NCBI RefSeq assembly: GCF_905147365.1
Contig: NC_056406.1
Coordinates: 3,670,501 to 3,734,500, forward strand
Direction of reading: 5' to 3'
Source: Aricia agestis
Lineage: Eukaryota; Arthropoda; Insecta; Lepidoptera; Lycaenidae
Length of the DNA: 64,000 nucleotides
The notes beneath the pieces are model-generated. The model made no database searches. It saw only the letters and a program-made list of their open reading frames with translations, and was not told the origin of the DNA. Both the position numbers and the translations under genes were made by a program. This document shows positions 42,586 to 51,400 of this stretch, one piece after another; within the stretch, counting starts at the first letter, position 1, and the number at the start of each line of letters is the position of its first letter.

Positions 42586-44390
42586 ATGATCTTAGTTTTA
42601 GTCGTTTTAGCTATTTTTCATCCTGAGCAAGTATTACCCTACAGAAGAAGTAAGTCCCAAAACTGACGCTGATTAAAAATGATTAATTACATATTCTAAT
42701 ACTTTTCCAGCAGGTAACACAGACATTTTAACTTTAGTTGAAGATATGCCTGGACGACCACAAAGGAAGATCTTCCGATCGAGCGAGATAGCTATGCTCG
42801 CAGCTCGGCCAGGCCAAAGTCCACTCCAAACCGTAACCACAAATCCGACTTTCAAAAGAAGGAAGTTATTCTTTCGGAATTTTTCTAGGTCTAGAGCCAC
42901 TGAGAGCAGGATGCTCACCACGATCTCACCTGCTGAACGACTGCAACTGGTGCGTGTGCGATGCGAAAGGGCAGTACCACTGCACGGTGCGCTCTTGCCA
43001 CGCCGTAGACAAGTTTGGGCACTTCAGAGGTTGCTAAACATTTTTAACTTATTTTTTTTTCTTTTACAAAGTTCGAAAGCCCAAAGACGATTGAAAATTT
43101 TATGACGCACTTATGCTGTTGCTGTTTGTTTCAATAGGCAACGGTAATTACTTAAGTTGGGTACACGACATTTCGGTTATTGGGTAAATTTTGTATATAA
43201 AAAGTAAAATAAAAATGCAAAAATATTGTAATGTTGCAGATGCAATTGCAGATATAAGCGTAGGCATGGAAGGTAGAGGCTCGTGGAGAACCAAAGATAT
43301 GCCCACAGCGTGCACCCCCAATGCACACTACGCTCGGGACGGCCTGCTTTGTGTCTGCAATGAAGACGGAGACTGGCCCAGTCCTGTGTGTCGAGATGTA
43401 TTCCGAGTTCTGTATTCCGTAGAGCCTACTTCTCCAGCCGCTGTGGCACGTAACCGAGCCTGCATGCCCAATCAACTGTATCTGGTGGGGTGCAACATTT
43501 GCGTTTGCTCTGAAGGTTACTTAGATAAAAGCTCGTGCACAAATATTAATTGTAAGCCCGACGATCCCCTGGTCCAAGCCGAAGGTGGAATTCCAGCGTT
43601 ACAGAGTAGCAAAGATATGTATGACGAAATTTATGCAGCTTGCGATAAAAACGAGGAGTATCTTCTCGGCTGTAGAAAGTGTACATGCCTCGCAAATAAC
43701 AGACTCTTATGCAGCAATTGTTCCGAGAGCTTAGGCGACTCCAACAGAGCCGGTAGTCTCTGTGATGGCAAACAAATTTACGAAATATTTCCCGTTGAAT
43801 GTAATTTCTGCCAATGCGATGATGTGAAAAATATGTACTGCACAACAAAGAAATGTCTGCTGAAGGAAACTATTAGCGAAATAGAAAGGACATCAGTTTT
43901 AGGTGAGAAAAAGTGCAACGGAAAGACGCACGCCAAAAAGTGTGACCATGAGGAACACCGTACAATTCATGAGGAATGCGTTCGGAACACAGTTTACGAG
44001 AAGGCTTGCGACCTCTGCCTCTGTTACTCGGATAGCAGGGACAGGGGGCGTGAGTTATGCGTTCGCAACCCAATATGTGACGCTAAACAAGGCTTAAAAT
44101 CTGAACCGTTGAAGAGCTTGCGAACGTCGTACGGCTGCGAGCCTTTCCGCACCTACGAGAGAGATTGTAACGACTGTCAGTGCTTGGCTGATGGTAAAAC
44201 GCTGAAGTGTTCGTCGAAGATATGTGACGCCCCAGAAGCTTCTACGGTAAAAATAATGCCCATTATTCTTAAAGAAGGAGGCACCTGTCCAGTTGGAAGT
44301 ATGTACTACCAGTTCTGCAATATTTGCGTGTGCCGAGAAAATAATAGGAGCCTGTGTACGACGTTGTCCTGCGACTCTAACGGCCATTAA
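42586..44390 (+). CDS. Pacifastin-type inhibitor D, 3 exons, 8 modules
   Basis: Predicted secreted protein of about 447-451 residues. Exons: 42586-42649 (signal peptide MILVLVVLAIFHPEQVLP), 42889-43029 and 43252-44390 or 43240-44390 (stop TAA). All introns are phase 1. Exon 2 carries one classical module (CSPRSHLLNDCNWCVC, P1 Val in CTVRSC). Exon 3 opens with the four-cysteine variant (ARDGLLCVCNEDGDW), then modules starting CMPNQLY, CDKNEEY, CDGKQIY, CVRNTVY, CEPFRTY and CPVGSMY, plus a Cys/His-rich spacer (residues KKCNGKTHAKKC). The CDKNEEY module has a shortened loop (CSNC). The donor after exon 2 (GTTGCT) is weak; without splicing the frame stops three codons later, but the phase match to exon 3 supports splicing. 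A polyadenylation signal is at 44,448. Confidence 0.75.
42755..42830 (+). repeat. Fragment related to the 'GGAAGATCTTCCGACCGAGCG' repeat
   Basis: AAAGGAAGATCTTCCGATCG, then AGCGAGATAGC and GCTCGGCCAGGCC, closely follow the direct-repeat unit at 49,451. It lies in intron 1 of inhibitor gene D. An ORF through it on either strand is incidental. Confidence 0.5.
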
Positions 44391-44447
44391 TATTGCCTTA
44401 GGAACTTCATCAAGAGGTAAGATAGCAGCGAATTGAGTACACTAGGT

Positions 44448-44453
44448 AATAAA
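44448..44453 (+). terminator. Polyadenylation signal of inhibitor gene D
   Basis: AATAAA 58 bp after the stop codon at 44,388-44,390. Confidence 0.5.
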
Positions 44454-45486
44454 AGTACTTAATATTATGTAAATTATTTCGTATTTATTTTTCTTCTATT
44501 ACTTAGGTACCTACTAATAATAATTTTCTTAATTCGTAACCATTTTAAATGTTGTGTAATTTCCACCCCAAAGATATTGTAAGAAAAGATACTTTTAAAT
44601 TTTAATACGTTGTTGTTAACGTTGTTCCGCGAACCAACATGCTTCTAAAGGTACATTACTTCTATTATTATGTAAAAGCTACAAACCTTCATGTTGGTAC
44701 CTACTTGGTACCATCGAGGAAATTGATTCCTAGGCAGTTGAAAGACCAACGTCATTTGGTCGGATCATGTCAATTCAATGTTAAAGGCCGCGCTACACCG
44801 GAATGGCAGCGGCGAGGCGAGCACTTTCAGTGTCATATGATTTTAAACTTTATCTTCATTATTGTAATACATACTATCGCTTGAGAAGGCCGCTCGTGGT
44901 TAAAAAATAAAAACCAATAGAATCGCTTCATTGACATGACTTTGTCATGACATCGCTCAGCGCGGCGATGCTATTGGTTCTCAATAACACATTCCTCGCA
45001 ACACAGCTCCACTCAACTCTGGTGGAAACGCAGCGTAATTGTGATCTTTCCGCTGAGTTTGACGTAACGCGACCAAACTACGTAGGTACTAGGTAGTACC
45101 AAACCCCTCCTCCCATCTGCCTAGGAATCAACTTTTCCGATAGTACATCGCTCGTGTCTATTTTTAAGGGTTTGCCAGGGTAAAAAATCAAACTATTTGT
45201 TCGATCAACAAAATATATTCAACATTCAATATTAAACGATTAATATATGCAAATAGCCGACCAGAATGATAAAGCGTAGAAAAATTTTGTGCATTTTCAT
45301 AAAATTGTGCAGAACTAAAAACGCTTTTTTGCGACGCCATTTTAATTGACAGTTTTATAAAATAGTCTCTCGAGTACATCTGTTACAAAAATAAAACTAA
45401 AACTATAGCGTATAGGAACAGAGCGCCTCCTTGAAGACAACAGATCAAAAACTAATAATACGCGTAAAAGCTACTCATACAACTAA
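44454..45486. other. Intergenic stretch, no supported gene
   Basis: Contains a GC-rich patch with CGCTACACCGGAATGGCAGC (44,793) and a partly inverted CCGCTC/GAGCGG neighbourhood that suggests repeat debris. The 60-80-codon ORFs here match nothing. Confidence 0.35.
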
Positions 45487-45617
45487 GGGCCTGATTACAC
45501 CTACCGAGTAAAATGGCGAGACAGTGCCCTCGGCCGAGTACATAATATATGATATACATACAGAGTGCTCGGCCGAGAACCAGCCACGCCACTCTACTCG
45601 GTAGATGTAATCAGGTC
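45487..45617. repeat. Fold-back MITE 'GGGCCTGATTACACC'
   Basis: The arms GGGCCTGATTACACCTACCG and CGGTAGATGTAATCAGGTCC are inverted, with the inner GCCGAG/CTCGGC also paired. Single copy in this window. Confidence 0.65.
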
Positions 45618-45811
45618 CAACGAATAAGGCTCATCCCATCTCACAATTCACAAACATTTAGATTTCAAAGTAGTTAAAATAAAAGACATATTAAGGCCCA
45701 ACCTGTGCCATCTCGCGCCTTTCAAAACCATCTTAAAATGCATTAATACAAGAAAATCGTAAACAGCACTCACCACTCGACCATAAACAATGCTTGGAAG
45801 CATCGTGTTTA

Positions 45812-45955
45812 CAGTTCGACAAGGCGAGAAAAGGAACTAAACGCTTCTATCATACAAAAACGTCATTTTTGACAGGTGTTTGACAGTTCTCCTTTACCAG
45901 CAGCGCTCCCGTCAATGTCACCCACGTTCATTTATAGCCTTGTCGAACTGTAGAC
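45812..45955. repeat. Inverted-repeat element 'ACAGTTCGACAAGGC'
   Basis: ACAGTTCGACAAGGC at the left and GCCTTGTCGAACTGT at the right are exact inverted ends. A further half (GCCTTGTCGAACTGTAGG) lies at about 46,912, on the other side of the hAT-like element. Confidence 0.55.
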
Positions 45956-46099
45956 TATAATATTATACTCTTTTTTAATTACTCATTTTTCTTTGGTTAA
46001 GACCAGTGTAAAAAAGGTTGAACTCCTGATTTGCAAGGCACATAACGACATGTGTGGACATGTCGGCATGCAATCTTACATACATCAGTATATAATATC

Positions 46100-46858
46100 C
46101 ATAGCTGGGCATTAACTCGTTAATCCGTTAACCGTTAATTAACGAATTTAACATTTTGATTAATGGATTAACTTTTAAGTTAACTTTTAAAAATATTAAC
46201 GGACTCGTTAACTTCCGTTAATATGCAGAAGTCCGTTAATCGTTAATCGAACCAATGTCTACTATTTACCGAACGGCACCGCGGCGCAGCGCGAAAACAG
46301 GTTCAGACAGTTATGAGTTAGTATGAAACGACAAGTGCCGGGCGGGCGGGCAGCGCGGCGCCGCGGCACGGCAACAGCGAGTGAAACAAAAGCAATACTA
46401 GATACATTTTCAGGCGCGTGCGAGTGAGAAGAGATTTGTTTCGTTTTATCATTTCATTAGCTTATAGAGTGAAGAGTGATTTGTTTATTGTTATTATAAA
46501 TTATTTGCATGTTGACAAAGAAGAGTGCAGTGTAATTTTGTTAGGTAGAATACAATAATTATAAAAGTATTTTGTTTTGTCCCTAACCTTTTTTTTTTTG
46601 AGGAGGGGAAATGCATTACGCATCCCCCGCCCCCTCGGGGTAACTTCCAGAACCTAAACCAACAGGTTTTGTATGTACACTAACGCAATGATATAAGTCA
46701 TAACAAGGCCATATTACATATTAACGGATTAACGATTAACGTTAACTTGCGTTAATTCGTCCAAAATATAACGCTTTAACGTTTAACGAAGTTAACTTTT
46801 CTTTTAACGGATTAACGATTAACGAAGTTAACTATTTGATTAACGGTGCCCAGCTATG
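46100..46858. mobile_element. hAT-like non-autonomous element with 8-bp target duplication
   Basis: Terminal inverted repeats CATAGCTGGGCA and TGCCCAGCTATG, 12 bp and exact, are flanked by the 8-bp direct repeat ATAATATC (46,092-46,099 and 46,859-46,866). An 8-bp duplication points to the hAT superfamily. The 759-bp interior has many TTAACG/CGTTAA repeats near both ends and a GC-rich core; there is no transposase ORF. Confidence 0.75.
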
Positions 46859-46939
46859 ATAATATCCCCCTAGAAGTGACATCATTGACATATTCATTTA
46901 AACTTTAAAGCCTTGTCGAACTGTAGGTATCTTTAGCTT

Positions 46940-47110
46940 GAGTGGCTTTACGATCCACGAGGCAACCGCGATCGACAAGAATTCAAATAAAATGAACTAG
47001 GCTGTTGGTTTCATTTTCTACAAACACCAATCTAACGATCATTCATAAAGTGGCATATAATTTGAATTTTTGTCAGTCGCGGTCCCGGGCCGCGAGGATC
47101 GGACACACCT
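46940..47110. repeat. Decayed fold-back MITE, 'CGGTAAAGATCGG' family
   Basis: CGCGATCGACAAGAATTCAA and ATAAAGTGGCATATAATTTG with GTCAGTCGCGGTC match the arms of the copies at 22,299 and 36,526; the outer ends are lost. Confidence 0.4.
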
Positions 47111-47680
47111 TTACAGTGTAGAGATCTGCGTTTACCTTAATATTAATGGTCACTGCATTAAAAAGCTGTAAGTATGTGCATTATTTTGGCCGAGTACTGA
47201 ATACGCATCTAACATTTGTAAGTACAAAGCATGGACAAAATAAACTTATTTATAAAGTAACATAATATGAAAACTTTTAAATCGAAGGAAAGGAATCTTC
47301 TAGCTTTGGTATTTGACGAAGGTCAAAAGTATGTTGCCAGCAACTATCCCTCCTTCTTTTGTATCAAAACATCAGAATACAGATCAAAACTCATATCCTG
47401 TGTAAGCGACAAAAATAATTTCTATGTAACAAATGATATGTAAATTAATTGTCTAAAACATTTGTCCGTTTCGCAGAATTCTTCTATTACGTTTATAAAG
47501 TACTAAGGCATACAATTCCAGTCGTGTCTTAAGAGAATACGTCGTTAGCTTGCCTGAAACAAACAAAAGTATGATAAGAAATCGTTGCTTTGTGGTCATA
47601 CTCAGTCAGTACCTACTCAGCACTCACAAGTGTCATCGTACACTACACCGACTCGACGCCAACCCAACTCACAATATTTA
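47111..47680. other. Intergenic stretch, no feature recognised
   Basis: AT-rich; no ORF, repeat pair or promoter motif that I can support. Confidence 0.35.
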
Positions 47681-47836
47681 GGCCGGTATAAATAGTCAGT
47701 ACTCAAGATCCATCTCGGTCTCAAGACGCGGTTTGGCTCTATGATTGGTCCAAATTTTGACAGCCAACCAATCACAGAGGCTGAACCGTGTCTTGAGAGC
47801 GAGATGCATCTTGAGTACTGACTATTTATACCGGCC
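47681..47836. repeat. Fold-back MITE 'GGCCGGTATAAATAGTCAG'
   Basis: The arms GGCCGGTATAAATAGTCAGT and ACTGACTATTTATACCGGCC are exact inverted copies extending to about 40 bp. They are flanked by TTA on both sides, as for PIF/Harbinger-type elements. Confidence 0.65.
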
Positions 47837-47907
47837 TTAATGATGCCTATTGTATTCTCAGCTTTATGTACGGTGACTTAGGAGTTAATTTACTAACTTT
47901 CTTTATA

Positions 47908-48190
47908 CGTAGAAGAGCCATGCTTCGGCACGAATGGGCCGGCTCGACCGGAGAAATATCACGTTCTCACAGAAAACCGGCGTGAAACAGCGGTTGCGCT
48001 GTGTTTCGCCGAGTGAGTAAGTTTACCTCCCATCCCTACCCTCCCCTATTACCCTATTCCCTCTTAAAAGGCCGGCAACGCACATGCAGCTCTTCTGATG
48101 CTGCGAGTATGCATGGGCGACGGAAGTTGCTTTCCATCAGGTGACCCGTTTGCTCGTTTGCCCCCTTATTTCATTAAAAAAAAACTTGCG
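47908..48190 (+). mobile_element. SINE with LINE-like 3' tail, copy 2
   Basis: Body from GAGCCATGCTTCGGCACGAA, a short CCCTACCC tract, then the 115-bp tail ending in GACCCGTTTGCTCGTTTGCC and an A-run. It is shorter than copy 1 (4,725) because the pyrimidine tract is reduced. It lies about 300 bp past the 3' end of GMP reductase. Confidence 0.6.
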
Positions 48191-48473
48191 AACGGGTGGA
48201 CTAGCCACCCGGTGTGAGTTGACAAAACTATTACGTCTTAACTCCTAACAATGTAGGTTACATTTCTATATCATGATGTAATTTAGGTTGGAGTGGAGTT
48301 GGTATAATGTGCAATGACCTTAACTCGGGAACGGCTGCAGCCCATCGAAACTATCACTTCGCTTTTTAATTGTTGTTATTTTTTAATTATTGTATGGAAA
48401 TGTAAATTGAGGGACCCCTAAGCGTGGCCCCGGGGGTGCCCCACTTTACCCCTCAGCAGCTACGCCACTGGAC

Positions 48474-51400
48474 TCACCTGCAGCACCGTATGAAGGTGGC
48501 GCGGCGCGGCAGCTCGCGCAGGCGGGCGGCGCCGACGTAGGTGCAGGCGGAGCGCAGCCCGCCCAGCACGTCGCGCACCGTCGCCGCCACGTCGCCGCGG
48601 TACTCCACCTCCACCGTCTTGCCTGCAAAGAGAAGGGTGTTAACACCTTTATTGCGCCGAAAAGATACATATTACTGTATTTGCAGTATCTACTGTATCG
48701 TACCCCGCGAGCCCCCACCCAGAACAGCATGGCATACTACAAACAGCTACATGCATACAACAGGAACGTGCAGCACCCCTGAAGCTAATGGCAGTCATCG
48801 AGCTCCGAGACATATCAAAGACACTGCTATGCTTTCTGTAAGCCAGGATCGACAGCGGCTCAGCTAAACCCTTTGAAACAATCTCAGGGATGCTTTAAAG
48901 ACATGCTTAATAATAACTCTTGAGATCTGCGCCAAAACCAATCAGATGTAATAATTAGAATGTCTGTAAACCCACCTTCCGAGGAGCGGTAGTCGGCAAC
49001 CCCGCCCGCGTGCTTCTGCATGGCGGTGGATGAGGACATGCCGTAGAACAGCTTGACCTTCCGACCGTCGGGCTTAGTGACCACCTCGCCGCCGCACTGG
49101 TCGTGGCCGGCGAACATGCCGCCCGCCATCACGAAGTCCGCGCCCGCGCCGAACGCCTTCGCCACGTCGCCCGGACACGTGCACCCGCCGTCCTGGATAC
49201 GGATGACTTAGAGCGCTTACAAACGAACGGCACTTGTCGACTAACGTCGACACGTGCCGTCGACAATTAGTGCCATTCGTCTGTAAGAAGCCAGTCGGAG
49301 GTTACACGCTTAGTTTCTCATTAATCTGATCCATCAACCTGGTAAAGATTGACACAAACTGAACGTGTAACCCAACGCATTGATGGACTGAACTGATGCC
49401 AGATGAGCGTAGAACCTGCGACTTACTATAAGCGATATTTAGATGCTCTTTTAACGTTGTTAGTGGCGGCCGAAAAGGAAGACCTTCCGACCGAGCGAGA
49501 TAGCATGCTCGGTCAGGCCGAAGCCCACTGACGTCATTTCAGACGTTGTATATATCTTGCCGTTCTACGAAACTTCGATAGCGCAATGCAGGAATGTTAG
49601 GCGAATTGTGGGTACCGCCACATCACTCCCCCCCCGAAGACCTGTGGTATTCTTCGATGCGCTTGTATTGTCAGGTGTGGGCCGAAGCTACGCGTGCAAT
49701 GACCAGGAGAGGGACCCCGTGCTCTGCTTGCTGACCGGTCGTTGTAGCCTATGGCTGCCCCGTTCAAGCCAGACACGGGTTCGACCGGCGCGGAAGCCTA
49801 ACGCGGCTTATGGTCGAGGCGACCCGGTTATGCTTGATGTCTGCTGACGTGGTGCGGATGGGCGGGGAGTGTTGATGATGATTGATGTCCAGAAGGATGT
49901 ATGTTCTTATCGGTGGTCACCAATTTAACGTTGTTAGTGGCGGCCGAAAAGGAAGATCTTCCGACCGAGCGAGATAGCATGCTCGGTCAGGCCGAAGCCC
50001 ACTGACGTCATTTCAGACGTTGTATATATCTTGCCGTTCTACGAAACTTCGATAGCGCAATGCAGGAATGTTAGGCGAATTGTGGGTACCGCCACATCAC
50101 TTCCCCCCGAAGACCTGTTGTAAATAATAGCTTAGTTTTATTCCCTCCTTTGTTTACACTTAGATTTAAGATTTCATATTAGTAATTCCTATTGGAAAAT
50201 GTTTATCTTGTGTCTCATTTTTATAATATTGCTGTCCCTTTCGCACGGGAATGTAGTGTGTTTCACACAATTGTTATTGCTGTATCTTTCTTGCATAGTT
50301 GCACTCGAACTATTGTTGTCTCTTTTTTACATGGCTTTGTTTTACATATTTTATTGTTTATTTATCTTATAAGAATGTTTGTTTACCATTGTATTAGCTT
50401 ATAAGAATCCCATTTGATGTCATATTATGTGTAAAATGTTATATTTCAATAAACGGACTGCATTCGTTCGACAACAACCGATAGAACCCCACGGGCTCTA
50501 ACGGTACAAATTTCCTATATAAACACGCACTTTCTCGGTGCATACACATTCACTTCCGACAAGCCAAGCAGATGCATGCGTAAGCCCTGCTCCACCACAC
50601 TCCGCTCCAAGCAGTACCAAGTTTACTCCTGTGTTTCCTTCTCGTCTCCTGCACCTCCTTCTCCAGAAATCTTCCATCCGGCATCCTTCACCCTTCAAGA
50701 TACAGTCCACTGCTCTGCCACCCGGCGACCACGGCCCCGCCGAGTTTGTCGTGTTGCCAACAACTGGTCCTTCAGAAGCCGGATCACTGCGTCAGCTCGT
50801 GAAGAAAGAAGCTCGCCCTGAAGATTGCAGCCAGCCCTGGAGAAGAGAGAAGCTCGCCCTGAAGACGGCAGCCCAGTCCCGGAGAAGAGAGAAGATTGAA
50901 GAGAGAAAACACAGGAGAAGAGACGAAGCCCCTGCAGCCAAGGCCAGCGTCTACCTTCTGAAGAAAGAAGAAAGAAACAAGTACGCGCGAGTGTTGGTGG
51001 TTGGCTTTGCTTACCTCCACCAATTACTTGGAAGCAATCCTCATTAACGTGCGTGGCCACCTAGCGGTGTTAAACGGCCCCTGCAGAGCGCACGGAAGCA
51101 TTGTGGACGACCTGACGCCTCCACACACCTACCCAGGTGAACAGTCAGCACCCCGCCGGCACGGTACGGTAACGCTCTGGGGCCACAAGTTGGCACGCAA
51201 CGACGGGTGCGGACATTCCTCCCGCACTCTGATGCACCCGTGAGCGCCCGCGCCCTCTACCGGGAGGTTCCTACCTTCCTATTCCCTGCATTCCTATTCC
51301 CGGTTCGGCGTCACCGCGGTAGCAAGCTGACCGGGCTGTTAGTAGTAGGCTTGGTAGGTCGCGTTACGTATAGGTAAAGACATTAAGTGAAGTGAAAGTG

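Noticed and set aside
42746..43105. A 119-codon ORF overlapping exon 2 of gene D in another frame
   Set aside because: It starts in the repeat fragment and is in a different frame from the clear cysteine pattern; the spliced model explains the region.
48446..48730. A 94-codon minus-strand ORF (AARRWRWSTAATWRRR...)
   Set aside because: Wrong frame over the last GMPR exon; the correct frame there follows GMP reductase.
49557..49847. A 96-codon ORF whose second half recurs near 58,120-58,325
   Set aside because: It is contained in the duplicated A-B unit; the product matches nothing and the repeat of the ORF is just DNA duplication.
50538..51060. Overlapping ORFs of up to 169 codons on both strands, also repeated at 57,894
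   Set aside because: They lie in the BEL LTR and its leader; they recur only because the LTR recurs.
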